Assembly: GCA_015063035.1 (NCBI GenBank)
Contig: SUTG01000013.1
Coordinates: 1 to 40,523, forward strand
Reading direction: 5' to 3'
Source: Methanobrevibacter olleyae
GTDB lineage: Archaea > Methanobacteriota > Methanobacteria > Methanobacteriales > Methanobacteriaceae
Length of the DNA stretch: 40,523 nt
Shown here one piece after another: positions 7,253-16,631 of the stretch (its first letter is position 1; every line of letters starts with the position of its first letter). The position numbers and the translations under genes are program-made. The notes under the pieces are model-generated. The model did no database searches. It was not told where the DNA came from and saw nothing but the letters and a program-made list of their open reading frames with translations.

Positions 7253-8245
7253 ATGAAAGACATATTCGATAATACAAAATTTGGCAGATTTAATCTTAAA
7301 AGCAGGATTATTAGAACTGGATTATGGGAATCACAAAATGAAGGTACACATGGCCTTTCTCAAGATATCTTTAACAGATATGAAAATTTAGCAAAAAACA
7401 ATGTGGGTCTGATTATCACTGAATTGATTTCATTATATTCTCATGATAGGTTTAGCGATTATTCAGATTACATCAATTATCCTTACTTCATCAAGGAATT
7501 CAAGGAATTGACTGAAATGGTCCATGAGCATTATATCCCTATTTTTGCACAGATTGGCTTCATCAACTGTAATGTCAATGGAAAGCAGATGATGGAAGTC
7601 AATGATTTGACTATTGAGGATATAAGAAAAATTCAAGCGGATTACCTTGTAGCTGCTAAAAAAATTGCATTTGCAGGATTTGATGGAATACAATTGAATA
7701 TTGGCAATAACTATTTCCTATCAAGGGTTATGGATCCATTTGAAAATCAAAGGGAAGACAATTATGGTGGAAATACATATAATAGAGTCAGAATGGTATT
7801 GGAGATAATCAAATTCATTAAGGATACAACTGATTTGCATGTTCACTGTCGTGTGAATTTGTATAAGGATCCTGAGGATTCACTTGAGATCTGCAGGATA
7901 CTTGCTGAAAATGGTGCAGATAGTTTGCAGATTACCAAGTTCCTTTCCCCACAATACTTTAGGAAAGCATTGTCAAATGAAAACATGTTGGTGGATTTTA
8001 CAGATAAAGTTGCAAGTGAGGTTTCAATCCCTGTTGTCTTAGGTGGAGGATTATCCAATATGAAGTCTATGAATGATTTAATGAACAGAACAAATATTGA
8101 ATTTTTCTCAATGCACAGGCCATTTGTGAGGAACCAATCCCTATTGAGCGAATGGAAAGAGAATGGGTATGGTGAATCAGATTGCAAAACATGTAATAAC
8201 TGCTATTGGAAAAAGGATAGCACTTGCCTTATCAAATCAGAATGA
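7253..8245 (+). CDS. NADH:flavin oxidoreductase / old yellow enzyme-like FMN protein, copy 2
   Basis: 330 residues, a clear paralogue of the preceding gene: both start MKDIFDN, share TGLW, GLIITELISLY, NQR-D-YGGNT-NR-R and LGGG, and end in the same Cys cluster (CKTCNNC...C). It too consists of the FMN barrel only and has LNIGNNYFL where the OYE catalytic His would be. It has its own copy of the palindrome-TATA-start block, so the two genes may be expressed as separate leaderless transcripts under one regulator. The proteins have diverged widely, which argues for distinct substrates or partners rather than a recent duplication. Confidence 0.85.
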   Translation: MKDIFDNTKFGRFNLKSRIIRTGLWESQNEGTHGLSQDIFNRYENLAKNNVGLIITELISLYSHDRFSDYSDYINYPYFIKEFKELTEMVHEHYIPIFAQIGFINCNVNGKQMMEVNDLTIEDIRKIQADYLVAAKKIAFAGFDGIQLNIGNNYFLSRVMDPFENQREDNYGGNTYNRVRMVLEIIKFIKDTTDLHVHCRVNLYKDPEDSLEICRILAENGADSLQITKFLSPQYFRKALSNENMLVDFTDKVASEVSIPVVLGGGLSNMKSMNDLMNRTNIEFFSMHRPFVRNQSLLSEWKENGYGESDCKTCNNCYWKKDSTCLIKSE

Positions 8246-8264
8246 ATGATATTCTATTTTTTTT

Positions 8265-8350
8265 AAGTTGTAGATGGTTTGATGTCCTCTTTTTATCTTT
8301 TTTATTTTATTTTTTTTTTAAGTTGTAGCTGGTTTGATGTCATCTTTTTA
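8265..8350. repeat. Two direct repeats of about 31 bp, period 55
   Basis: AAGTTGTAG(A/C)TGGTTTGATGTC(C/A)TCTTTTTA occurs at 8265-8295 and 8320-8350, each after a long T-run. The second copy reaches three bases into the bioF stop region. The T-runs could end transcription of the upstream gene. Confidence 0.8.
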
Positions 8351-9583
8351 CTCATTTCCTTTTTTAATATTTTTCCAAATTTTTATAATTGCTTTTGCAG
8401 TGAATTCTATTTCTTCTTTGGTATGGCTAGCCATTATTGTCAATCTTAATCTGCTCATATCTTTAGGCACTGATGGCGGTCTGATTGCTGAAACCAATAT
8501 CCCTTCTTCTTTTAGTTGATTAGAGAATCTATTTGCCAGGTCTGCAGGGCCTATGATTATTGGAATGATTGGTGTTTCTCCATCAATTACATTCAATCCT
8601 CCGTCTACAAGGAGTTTTCTCATAATTCTTGTATTTTTGTTTAGATTGTCCAGATACTCTTTGCTGTTTTCTTTAAGTAGGTTTAAGGCAGTATTAGCGC
8701 TAGCTATTGTAGATGGTGAAAGTGCTGTAGAAAATATGAATGGTCTTGATTTGTTTATAAGATAGTCTATATAGGCTTGTTTTCCACAAACAAATCCTCC
8801 TTCTGATGCAAGTGCCTTGCTTAAGGTTCCTATTTGCAAATCAACTGATTCTGTTAAGTCAATTCCAGTTTTATCCTTATAGTATTCAACTGTCCCCTTA
8901 CCTGTTTTTCCGATTACTCCAGTTGCATGTGCATCATCGATTATAAGAGTGCAGTTGTATTCATCAGCTATTTCGACAAGTTCTGGAAGTGGGGCAATGT
9001 CACCATCCATGCTGAAAACTCCATCGCTTATTATGAAAAAATTAGAATTATTGGCTTCGTTATTTTTAGGGGATTCTTCCAATTCAGTTTTGATTAACCT
9101 TTCCAAATCTTCTGTATCTTTGTGCTTATAAACTCTGACTTTTGCTTTAGAGATTCTAGTTCCATCTATAATGCTTGCATGATTCAATTGATCAGAGAAT
9201 ATGACATCATTTTCTTTTGTAAGAGCATAAATCACTCCTAAATTAGTCATATATCCTGTATTAAAAATAAGTGTGGATTCAACGTTTTTAAACTCTGAGA
9301 TATTGTTTTCAAGCTCTCTAGCCTCAAAAGAAGCTCCGGTAGTCATTCTTGAACCTGTTGAACCGGTTCCATATATGCTTGCTTCTTGGGCCGCTTTAAT
9401 TACATCACCATGATGTGTTAAGCCAAGGTAGTTATTGGTTCCAAAAACAAGAAACTCTTTGCCTTCCTTATCAATGGCCTTTGTAGAACTGATAAACCTT
9501 AAGTCATCTACTGTTCTCTCTAAATCATTGTTTTTGAGTTCCTCCAACTCTTCATTTAATTGGCTTTCAAGATTCGGATTCAT
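8348..9583 (-). CDS. bioF: 8-amino-7-oxononanoate synthase
   Basis: 411 residues of the PLP-dependent alpha-oxoamine synthase family. Visible are the substrate loop GSTGSRMTTG, the His of DQLNHASIIDG, the PLP-binding DDAHATG and the Schiff-base Lys in GTLSKALASEGG. BioF condenses pimeloyl-CoA with L-alanine in biotin synthesis. Glycine C-acetyltransferase is a close relative, but the gene lies 21 bases downstream of bioW, which makes the substrate pimeloyl-CoA and favours bioF. bioA, bioD and bioB are not in the window. Confidence 0.9.
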   Translation of the reverse strand: MNPNLESQLNEELEELKNNDLERTVDDLRFISSTKAIDKEGKEFLVFGTNNYLGLTHHGDVIKAAQEASIYGTGSTGSRMTTGASFEARELENNISEFKNVESTLIFNTGYMTNLGVIYALTKENDVIFSDQLNHASIIDGTRISKAKVRVYKHKDTEDLERLIKTELEESPKNNEANNSNFFIISDGVFSMDGDIAPLPELVEIADEYNCTLIIDDAHATGVIGKTGKGTVEYYKDKTGIDLTESVDLQIGTLSKALASEGGFVCGKQAYIDYLINKSRPFIFSTALSPSTIASANTALNLLKENSKEYLDNLNKNTRIMRKLLVDGGLNVIDGETPIIPIIIGPADLANRFSNQLKEEGILVSAIRPPSVPKDMSRLRLTIMASHTKEEIEFTAKAIIKIWKNIKKGNE

Positions 9584-9604
9584 AATATCATCAAATTTAA
9601 GATC

Positions 9605-10366
9605 TTATTCTATAAGCACTACTTGTTTTTCAAGGTAATCTATTAAATCATCTAAAGTGTAATCATCTTTCAATTGTTTGGTATCAACAAAGAATACCCT
9701 TCCTCCAATCGGATTTCCCTCTTCTTTTAGAATAGGGATACGTTCATAATTGTCTTTTGTTCCAACATATCCTATGACATAGCTTGGGTCATCTGACCAG
9801 CATAATTCTGCCACTATTCCTTTGCAGCTTGCTGTTTTGGATGCAAGAATCAATGCCTCTTCAAGATGAAGCCCTTCTCTTCCATCATTTTTCAGCGATT
9901 CCTTATAATTTTCTATGTCTGCACTAGCTATTCCTGTGACCCGGACTCCCTTAATCCCTTTGTTGTCTATTCTCTCTCCAGTATCCTTATCAATAAGCAT
10001 AGCTCCATGCATGCTTTCTTTGAGGTCTTGTAAGGTTTGGATAGCTATTTCTGCAGATTCTTCACTCACTGCATTTTCCATTAACAATTCCTTTGCAAGA
10101 TCCAATCCTTTCTCTTTGGAATCTACATGATGCTGGTTGATGCTTAACCTTTTTTTATAGATGATTGCATCGTCATCTATTTTCTCAATTTTAAGATTGA
10201 TAAAGTCAGGCTTTCCTCTTTCATGAGTGATTGCCCTTCTGTAAACATTGATCAATTCCTCTTCAATTTCATCTTCCCTTAAAATGCGTTCTGCTCCAGA
10301 GATATGCTTTCCCCCTTCTTCATGAGGACCTCCCTTTGAGCATCGCATTTTTATACTGTACATCAT
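9605..10366 (-). CDS. bioW: 6-carboxyhexanoate-CoA ligase (pimeloyl-CoA synthetase)
   Basis: 253 residues starting MMYSIKMRCSKGGPHEEGG; the family normally begins MYSIKMR, so the second Met (10363) may be the true start. The segment GKHISGAERI and the late VRVTGIASAD region are characteristic of BioW, which activates pimelate with ATP and CoA to feed BioF. It forms an operon with bioF (21-base gap). Four copies of a TTTGRCAT motif lie upstream and may mark its control region. Confidence 0.92.
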   Translation of the reverse strand: MMYSIKMRCSKGGPHEEGGKHISGAERILREDEIEEELINVYRRAITHERGKPDFINLKIEKIDDDAIIYKKRLSINQHHVDSKEKGLDLAKELLMENAVSEESAEIAIQTLQDLKESMHGAMLIDKDTGERIDNKGIKGVRVTGIASADIENYKESLKNDGREGLHLEEALILASKTASCKGIVAELCWSDDPSYVIGYVGTKDNYERIPILKEEGNPIGGRVFFVDTKQLKDDYTLDDLIDYLEKQVVLIE

Positions 10367-10421
10367 AAAATCTTGCCTATTAATTTTTACTATAATCTAT
10401 ATGTTTTTTATAATTATTAAT

Positions 10422-10542
10422 ATTTGACATGAATTTTGCTTGATTTTGGCATAAAAATTAAAATTTTGGCATGATGATTTTTTCTAAAAATTTTCATTTA
10501 ACTTAATTGATTTAAGGTAATTTTAAAATGATGGTTTGACAT
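10422..10542. promoter_or_regulatory. Four direct repeats TTTGRCAT upstream of bioW
   Basis: ATTTGACAT (10422-10430), TTTTGGCAT (10444-10452), TTTTGGCAT (10464-10472) and GTTTGACAT (10534-10542). The first three are spaced 22 and 20 bases, about two helical turns, so a protein could bind them on one face. They are 56 to 176 bases before the bioW start. The rest of the 430-base gap is AT-rich and shows no gene. The operator role is inferred. Confidence 0.4.
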
Positions 10543-10757
10543 GTAAACTATATTTTAATTATGCATAACTATTATTAAATTGAATTATTTTACAAATTAT
10601 ATATTTTAAATTGACAGTATCTACATAACAAGTTATAAATTTTTAATTTTAGTAAAATTTTATAAAAAACAGGGTCGAAAAATAAGATAATAAATATAGA
10701 ATAAAAATAGAAAATTGATAAAATTTGAAAAGTTAAAATTTAAAAAATAAGAAAATT

Positions 10758-10778
10758 AGATGTTTGAATTAAACATCT
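10758..10778 (-). terminator. Hairpin terminator after dnaJ
   Basis: AGATGTTT and AAACATCT form an eight-base stem around a five-base loop, 19 bases after the dnaJ stop. Read on the minus strand, it is followed by T-rich sequence (TAATTTTCTTATTTTTT). Confidence 0.65.
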
Positions 10779-10796
10779 ATTGATTAGTAAAATTGT

Positions 10797-11957
10797 TTAG
10801 TTATTGATGGCATCTTTAACCTTGTCAAAGAGTCCCTTTTTGTAGACTTTTATTTCGTCTCCACTGATTTCCCCAAATTGGATCAAGAGTTTTTTCTGTT
10901 CTTTGGAGAGTTTTTGAGGAACTACTACTGTAATGTTTACATAGAGATTACCTTTTCCCGCACGTCTCATGTAAGGCATACCTTGGTCCCTTAATCTGAA
11001 TGTGGTTCCGCTTTGGGTTCCAGGTGGAATCTTAAGCTCGACTTCCCCATTGATTGTTGGAATGTCTACAGTGTCACCTAAACTTGCTTGGACGAAACTG
11101 ATTTGCTTTTCGTAGTAGAGGTTTGCACCATCCCTTTCAAAGTATTCATGCCTTTTAATGTAAATCTCAACATAAAGGTCTCCGTTTCCACCGCCAACAT
11201 CTCCAACATTACCTTCACCAGAGACTCTTAAGCGGTTTCCGCTTTCAACACCTGCTGGAATTTTGATGTTGAGGGTTTTGCTTTCCTTAACGGTTCCTCT
11301 ACCTTTACAGTTGTGGCATGGCTCCTTGATGATCTTACCGGTACCATTACATTCGCCACATTGAACAACATTCATCACTTGTCCAAATAGGCTTTGTCTG
11401 ATTTGTTTTCTTTGACCGGTACCTCCACATACAGGACAGGTTTCCACTTCACTTCCAGGTTCCGCCTTGGAACCTTCACAAACTGGGCAGAATACATCGT
11501 GTCTTACAGTGACTTCCTTATCAGCACCATTAGCCGCTTCCTCTAAGGTGATTTCGACTTCGGTGTAAATGTCGCTTCCTCTTCTTGGTCCAGAACTGCG
11601 TGATCTTGATTTGCCAGTGCCGAAACCGAATAAATCGAAGATGTCTTCTATTCCACCTCCTCCAAATCCTTGGAAGATGTCTTCAAAGTTTACGTTTCTA
11701 AAGATATCCTCGTTAGAGAAGCCTTCCATACCTGCATGACCGAATTGGTCATATCTTTGTCTTTTCTCTTCATCAGATAAGACAGCATAAGCTTCACTGA
11801 TTTCCTTGAACTTTTCAGTAGCTTCCTCTTTCTTATCCTCTTCCACAACGTCAGGATGGTATTTTCTAGCTAATTTACGATAAGCCTTTTTAATCTCTTT
11901 CTCATCAGCGGTTTTGTCCACTCCGAGAACTTCATAATAGTCACGCTTCTCTGCCAT
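10797..11957 (-). CDS. dnaJ: Chaperone DnaJ
   Basis: 386 residues from the ATG at 11957, which has AGGTGAC four bases upstream; a start at 11975 would remove this site. Full type I DnaJ: J domain with KYHPD at residues 30-40, a short Gly/Phe-rich stretch ([17 protein letters not shown]), four CxxCxGxG-type zinc motifs ([31 protein letters not shown]) and the C-terminal substrate-binding domains. It stimulates the DnaK ATPase and delivers substrates. It lies downstream of dnaK on the same strand, but 554 bases away, so it probably has its own promoter. DnaJ in methanogens is considered of bacterial origin. Confidence 0.97.
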   Translation of the reverse strand: MAEKRDYYEVLGVDKTADEKEIKKAYRKLARKYHPDVVEEDKKEEATEKFKEISEAYAVLSDEEKRQRYDQFGHAGMEGFSNEDIFRNVNFEDIFQGFGGGGIEDIFDLFGFGTGKSRSRSSGPRRGSDIYTEVEITLEEAANGADKEVTVRHDVFCPVCEGSKAEPGSEVETCPVCGGTGQRKQIRQSLFGQVMNVVQCGECNGTGKIIKEPCHNCKGRGTVKESKTLNIKIPAGVESGNRLRVSGEGNVGDVGGGNGDLYVEIYIKRHEYFERDGANLYYEKQISFVQASLGDTVDIPTINGEVELKIPPGTQSGTTFRLRDQGMPYMRRAGKGNLYVNITVVVPQKLSKEQKKLLIQFGEISGDEIKVYKKGLFDKVKDAINN

Positions 11958-12060
11958 TTCGTCACCTATAAACATTAATTGATAATTGCTTATTTAATAA
12001 TTCATGATTTTTTTAATGATAAATATTAATTTTTAAAAATAGTATTGAACTATTAATTAA

Positions 12061-12146
12061 AATTTAATTAAATTACCTGATAGCAATTTTTCTTAAATAA
12101 AATAATTTAATTAAATCACTTGATAGTAATTTTTCTTAAATAAAAT
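12061..12146. repeat. 43-bp tandem duplication, two copies
   Basis: The two copies differ at a few positions (CCTGATAGCAATTTTTC against ACTTGATAGTAATTTTTC) and share the tail TTAAATAAAATAATTTAA. A third partial copy follows. Confidence 0.8.
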
Positions 12147-12232
12147 AATTTAATTAAATTTTAACTAATGATAAGTTACTAAATTAATTATTAGTTAATT
12201 TTAATATTTAAACTTAATTTTATTTAATATTG

Positions 12233-12324
12233 AATTTTGATTGTTTCTCTTAAATTTTCAATAATAATTTATTAATAAAATTTTGATTGTTTCTCTTAAA
12301 TTTTCAATAATAATTTATTAATAA
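12233..12324. repeat. 46-bp perfect tandem duplication
   Basis: Two identical 46-bp units, each beginning AATTTTGATTGTTTCTCTTA and ending TTTATTAATAA. Identity implies a recent duplication. Confidence 0.9.
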
Positions 12325-12327
12325 AAA

Positions 12328-12394
12328 GAATTCTTTAGACATTAAAAGGTTGTAAGTGGCTAAGAAAAATCAAGGAGGAATGTCTAAAGAATTC
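12328..12394. terminator. 16-bp perfect inverted repeat with 35-base loop, downstream of dnaK
   Basis: GAATTCTTTAGACATT at 12328-12343 pairs perfectly with AATGTCTAAAGAATTC at 12379-12394. On the minus strand the stem is followed by CTTTTTATT, so it may end the dnaK transcript 118 bases after the stop. The large loop and perfect stem are unusual for a simple terminator. Confidence 0.5.
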
Positions 12395-12511
12395 AATTCA
12401 TGTTTTTTGAGAGGTTATAAGTAAATATGACATATCAAAAAAATAAATAGATTAAAAATTATTATTAAAATCTCATAATAATTATTTTAATCTACTGATT
12501 TTGATTCAAGT

Positions 12512-14410
12512 CTATTTTTTCTCTTCGAATTCAGCATCGATAGTGCCGTCATCGTCATCTTGTGGTCCTGCTCCTGCGTTAGGGTCAGCACCTGCTCCTC
12601 CAGCTGCATCTTGTGCTGCTTGTTGAGCTGCTGCAGCTTCTTGGTAGATTCTAGCACCGATGTCTTGAACCACTTTGGTAAGTTCATCGGTTTTCTCTTT
12701 GATTGCTGCAATGTCATCGCCGCTGATTAATTCTCTAAGTTCTGCAACTAATCTTTCAATGTTGGATCTTTCATCGTCAGAGACTTTGTCTTTGATTTCC
12801 TCTTCATTGATGGTTTTTTCTGCAGTGTAGATCATGGAGTCAGCATTGTTTCTAACTTCAATTTCTTCTTGTTTCTTCTTGTCTGCTTCAGCGTTCATTT
12901 CAGCTTCTTTAACTGCTTTTTCGATTTCTTCATCAGTCAATTTAGTTGAAGAGGTGATGGTAATGGATTGTTCCTTACCGGTTCCTTTGTCTTGAGCAGT
13001 TACATTGATAATACCGTTTGCGTCAATATCGAAGGTTACTTCAATTTGAGGCATTCCTCTTGGTGCAGGAGGTATTCCCACTAATTGGAATCTTCCAAGA
13101 GTGGTGTTGTCTGCTGCCATTTTTCTTTCTCCTTGAACTACATGAATGTCTACAGAAGGTTGGTTGTCAGCTGCAGTTGAGAAGATTTGAGATTTTTTAG
13201 CAGGAATTGTAGTGTTTCTTTCAATAAGGGTAGTTGATACTCCACCTAAGGTTTCAATACCTAAGGATAATGGGGTAACGTCTAAGAGAACTAAGTCTTT
13301 AATTTCTCCAGCGAGCACTCCACCTTGAATAGCTGCACCCATTGCTACACATTCCATTGGGTCAATTCCTCTTTCTACAGGCTTGCCAATGAAGTTTTCC
13401 ACGAATTTTTGCACGATTGGCATTCTGGTAGGTCCACCAACAAGGATGATTTTATCAATATCATTTTTGGTCATTTTTGCATCATCTAATGCTTGTTTGA
13501 TAGGTTGACCACATTTGTTTACGATAGGATCTACTAATTCTTCTAATTTTGCTCTACTTAAATTGTTAATTAAGTTGTGAGGTTTGCCGTCATTTCCCAT
13601 ACAGATGAATGGTAAGTTTACTTCACTTGTTAAGGTAGTGGACAATTCGATTTTTGCCTTTTCAGCTGCTTCTCTTAATCTTTGAACTGCTTGGTCATCG
13701 TTCATTAAGTCGATGCCGGTTTCAGCTTTGAATTCACTTGCTAAGTAGTTCATTAAAGCGTTGTCCATGTCGGTACCACCGAGTTGGGTGTCACCGCTGG
13801 TTGATTGTACTTCGAATACTCCTCCACCAAATTCCATAATGGTTACGTCTAAGGTACCTCCACCTAAATCGAATACTAAAATGTTAACGTCATCATCGTC
13901 ATCTTGCTTGTCGATACCATAAGCTAAACTTGCTGCAGTTGGTTCGTTTACAAGTCTTACTACATCAAGGCCTGCAATGGTTCCTGCGTCTTTGGTTGCA
14001 GTCCTTTGGTTGTCGTCAAAGTAAGCAGGTACGGTAATAACTGCCTTTTCAATTGGTTCTCCTAAGAAGGATTCTGCGTCTTTTTTGATCTTTTGCAAGA
14101 TTTTTGCAGAGATTTCTTGTGGAGTGTATTGTTTGCCTTGGATAGTTACTTTGTAATCGGTACCCATTTTTCTTTTGATTGCACTGATGGTGTTTTCTGG
14201 GTTGGTAACAGCTTGTCTTCTTGCTGGTTCACCAACTAATTGTTGACCGTCTTCAGTGAATGCAACATAACTTGGGAATGCTTTACCGTATTGGCTTGCA
14301 CCTTCTGCACTTGGAATAACGGTAGGTTTACCACCGACGAGTACAGATGCTGCAGAGTTACTAGTACCTAAGTCAATTCCAATAATTTTTTCTTTTTTAG
14401 TATCAGACAT
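12512..14410 (-). CDS. dnaK: Molecular chaperone DnaK (Hsp70)
   Basis: 632 residues from the ATG at 14410 ([19 protein letters not shown]), with AAGGTGA about five bases upstream. The ATPase domain shows [10 protein letters not shown], the phosphate loop [22 protein letters not shown] and LVGGPTRMP. The linker [16 protein letters not shown] leads to the substrate-binding domain, and the tail is Ala/Gly-rich and ends in acidic residues ([15 protein letters not shown]). It refolds and protects proteins with DnaJ and GrpE. It follows grpE after 203 bases on the same strand and is probably controlled with it as part of the heat-shock set. Confidence 0.98.
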   Translation of the reverse strand: MSDTKKEKIIGIDLGTSNSAASVLVGGKPTVIPSAEGASQYGKAFPSYVAFTEDGQQLVGEPARRQAVTNPENTISAIKRKMGTDYKVTIQGKQYTPQEISAKILQKIKKDAESFLGEPIEKAVITVPAYFDDNQRTATKDAGTIAGLDVVRLVNEPTAASLAYGIDKQDDDDDVNILVFDLGGGTLDVTIMEFGGGVFEVQSTSGDTQLGGTDMDNALMNYLASEFKAETGIDLMNDDQAVQRLREAAEKAKIELSTTLTSEVNLPFICMGNDGKPHNLINNLSRAKLEELVDPIVNKCGQPIKQALDDAKMTKNDIDKIILVGGPTRMPIVQKFVENFIGKPVERGIDPMECVAMGAAIQGGVLAGEIKDLVLLDVTPLSLGIETLGGVSTTLIERNTTIPAKKSQIFSTAADNQPSVDIHVVQGERKMAADNTTLGRFQLVGIPPAPRGMPQIEVTFDIDANGIINVTAQDKGTGKEQSITITSSTKLTDEEIEKAVKEAEMNAEADKKKQEEIEVRNNADSMIYTAEKTINEEEIKDKVSDDERSNIERLVAELRELISGDDIAAIKEKTDELTKVVQDIGARIYQEAAAAQQAAQDAAGGAGADPNAGAGPQDDDDGTIDAEFEEKK

Positions 14411-14613
14411 AGTTTTCACCTTTACATTTTGTTTTTAATAAAAGTTATTTTGATTTTTTAATTTTTTAATTTTCAAATATTTCAAATTTAAGATATTTTT
14501 TAGTTTTAAAATATTTGATTAAAGAAATTATTTTAATTTTAATTTTTATTTAATTTTAAAATAATCTATAAATATGAATTTTAATTTTTTTAATTATTTT
14601 TTTGTCATTGTTT

Positions 14614-15249
14614 TTATTCTTCTTTTTTTGCTTTTTTGCAAACTCTAACTTTAGAGTATTTGATTACCTTATCCTTTAAGGTGTATCCTTTCATAAGTTC
14701 ATCAACGATTTCGTTGTTTTCATGATCTGGACTGTCTACAGTAAGCAAAGCTTCATGCTTGAATGGGTCGAACTTTTCTCCTACTGCAGGAATCTCTTCA
14801 ACACCTTCCTTTTCTAAAGTATTTTTCATTTTAGAATAAATTAATTCCAAACCTTCTCTAAGTTCCTCTTCATTGCTTGAGTTTTCAAGAGCCCTTTCCA
14901 TATCCTCATAGATATCAAGGAATTTTACAATAAGGCCTTCATTTGCATATCTTATTAGGTCTTGCTTTTGTTTTTCTCCTTGTTTTCTAAAGTTATCAAA
15001 GTCTGCTTGAAGTCTTTGAATATGGGATTTAAGTTCTATGATTTCTTCATCTTTCCTCTCAAGGTCTTTGGTTAATTTATCTAATTCGCTGTCTTCACTT
15101 TCATCTTCTTTTGATGGTTCATCTTCACCATCTTCATCTTGTGAAGACTCTTCTTTAGATTCAGAAGGGCTTTCTTCTTTATCCTGAAGTTTGGATTGAT
15201 CTTTCTCATCAATTTCTTCTTCAGATTTAGTTTTATTTTTCTTAGCCAT
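14614..15249 (-). CDS. grpE: Nucleotide exchange factor GrpE
   Basis: 211 residues, AAGGTGAATAAATG at the start. The first 75 residues are a highly charged, probably disordered tail of Glu, Lys, Ser and Asp. Then comes a long coiled-coil helix ([19 protein letters not shown]) and the C-terminal beta domain with [12 protein letters not shown]. GrpE releases ADP from DnaK. It is the first gene of the minus-strand heat-shock series grpE-dnaK-dnaJ. Upstream lie about 400 bases of structured leader and then three palindromes shared with the divergent regulator gene. Confidence 0.95.
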   Translation of the reverse strand: MAKKNKTKSEEEIDEKDQSKLQDKEESPSESKEESSQDEDGEDEPSKEDESEDSELDKLTKDLERKDEEIIELKSHIQRLQADFDNFRKQGEKQKQDLIRYANEGLIVKFLDIYEDMERALENSSNEEELREGLELIYSKMKNTLEKEGVEEIPAVGEKFDPFKHEALLTVDSPDHENNEIVDELMKGYTLKDKVIKYSKVRVCKKAKKEE

Positions 15250-15640
15250 TTATTCACCTTTAATGAATTTATCATAAAGTATTATAATAAGAGAAAGAGA
15301 GCGATAAGCTCCTTTAATATTTTGACTTTAATCAAAGAATTTAGATTTGGGATTTTCTATTATATGGGTTAATAGAAAAGTGTTTATGATTTTTAGATTT
15401 AAGGTGTGTATTAAATCTAAGAAAATCTTTGTTTATAGTGTGATTTTTTTAAGAGGATTTTGAAATGTTCTTTGATTTGTGTTTATCCAGTTTGTTATTA
15501 TTTGTTAGAATTTTATAGGTTTCTTATAATAACTTTTTGAGTTTAAGCTATTTATTATCAAGGCTTTGATTTTTTGATTTGTTTAAGCTTTGTTTTTAAT
15601 AAATAACTATCGGATTTAGATTTTATTTTGTCAATTTATA
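15250..15640. other. Long gap upstream of grpE with successive hairpins
   Basis: No gene seen. Two 10-bp perfect stems follow each other: TTTTCTATTA/TAATAGAAAA with a seven-base loop (15353-15379) and TTAGATTTAA/TTAAATCTAA with an eight-base loop (15393-15420). A weaker AAAATC/GATTTT pair lies at 15422-15447. If the grpE promoter is at the palindromes near 15690, this stretch is its 5' leader. Alternatively it is a small RNA. Confidence 0.5.
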
Positions 15641-15645
15641 TTAAA

Positions 15646-15728
15646 GTAACAAAATGTTATCTTTCTCTATACTTATTATAGTAACAAAATGTTATATAAA
15701 GATTTCGGTTTTTAGTAACAAAAAGTTA
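15646..15728. promoter_or_regulatory. Three TAAC-N5-GTTA operators in the grpE/regulator divergent promoter
   Basis: TAACAAAATGTTA at about 15647-15659 and at 15682-15694, and TAACAAAAAGTTA at 15716-15728, spaced about 35 bases. The middle site overlaps TTATATAA (15692-15699), a palindromic TATA box that can serve both strands. A plus-strand start about 25 bases on would fall in the third site, and a minus-strand start would lie between sites one and two. The layout is that of a bidirectional, repressible promoter. The core equals the CTAAC-N5-GTTAG palindrome reported for the Archaeoglobus heat-shock regulator HSR1. Confidence 0.7.
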
Positions 15729-15865
15729 ATATAATACTTATGTCCATATTTTAGTATAGAGATATTAATATGAAAATATTAATTCAAATCTTGTATAGGA
15801 ATATCAATTAAATAAATTATAAATATTAATATTATTTACTTTTTTAAAATTATGGAGGTCAAATT

Positions 15866-16372
15866 ATGGAACATAACCAAAATCAACAGGATGTTGATAT
15901 GGAAGCGATTCTTGATGTTATGGGATGTAAAACTAGACGTGATATCATGGATCTCTTAAGGGAAGAGCCAAGATTTGTTAGTGAAATATCTCAAGAGCTC
16001 CAAATAGGTCAGAAAGCTATCATTGAGCATTTAAGGGCTATGGAAGATGTCGGTATTTTAACATCTTCAACAAAAAAAGTGGTTAGAGGCCGTCCACGTA
16101 AGTATTATGATATGCCAAATGATGTGAATGTGCATATTACAATTACTAAAAACTCATTCAATGTATCTTTTTCTGAAGATTTATTAAATCCTCATAATGA
16201 TATCAAACAATTGCCTTCTGGTGATGAGTGGTCTAAGTTATTGGATATTGAAAAGAGAATTGACCAAGGTCATACAGAAGCTATTGAGGAATTGAAAGCC
16301 CAAATACGTTTATATGACAACTTAAAGGAAAGAGCAGAATACATTTTAGAAAGAACTTATAATAGATATTAG
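15866..16372 (+). CDS. ArsR-type winged-helix regulator, probable heat-shock regulator (HSR1-like)
   Basis: 168 residues; the ATG at 15866 has a strong GGAGGTC site. The N-terminal half is a winged helix: MGCKTRRDIMDLLREEPRFV, then SEISQELQIGQKAIIEHLRA as recognition helices and a basic wing VVRGRPRKYY. The C-terminal half contains a beta-rich segment and a helical, probably coiled-coil end (EELKAQIRLYDNLKERAEYI) that may dimerise. It stands divergently from grpE across three TAAC-N5-GTTA palindromes, the arrangement expected of an autoregulated heat-shock repressor. The family call is firm; the heat-shock role is inferred from context and operator. Confidence 0.8.
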   Translation: MEHNQNQQDVDMEAILDVMGCKTRRDIMDLLREEPRFVSEISQELQIGQKAIIEHLRAMEDVGILTSSTKKVVRGRPRKYYDMPNDVNVHITITKNSFNVSFSEDLLNPHNDIKQLPSGDEWSKLLDIEKRIDQGHTEAIEELKAQIRLYDNLKERAEYILERTYNRY

Positions 16373-16631
16373 ATTATTTTAAAAATATTGATAAAAAATA
16401 AGTATTATAATATCATATTATAATAATTTTTATAAAGATATTTTAATAATATAATGTTTATTATGTTTTAATTATCTTTCTCATCTCACTCTTTTTTACT
16501 CTTTTTATAAAAAATAGAATTATAATAAAAAATAGAATTAATAATAAAGAATAGAATAATAATAAAAATAGAATTATAAATAATAATATTATTTTATATT
16601 TTATTTTATAATATTTTCAATCAGCTTATTT

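Larger units (their letters stand above)
11976..12511. other. Repeat-rich gap between dnaK and dnaJ
   Basis: No gene seen. The gap holds two tandem duplications (43-bp unit at about 12061-12146; perfect 46-bp unit at 12233-12324) and a 16-bp perfect inverted repeat at 12328-12394. The dnaJ promoter must lie in the left part, next to 11975. Confidence 0.7.

Noticed and set aside
8348-9583. Glycine C-acetyltransferase as the product
   Set aside because: The sequence alone could allow it, but the operon with bioW, which makes pimeloyl-CoA, favours BioF.
12380-12424. 14-codon frame after AAGGAGGAATG in the inverted repeat behind dnaK
   Set aside because: Only one base separates the putative ribosome binding site from the ATG, and the product is too short to support; it is mentioned only as part of the inverted repeat.
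12512-12717. Frame overlapping the dnaK 3' end in another reading frame
   Set aside because: It overlaps dnaK entirely on the same strand, has low-complexity composition and no ribosome binding site.
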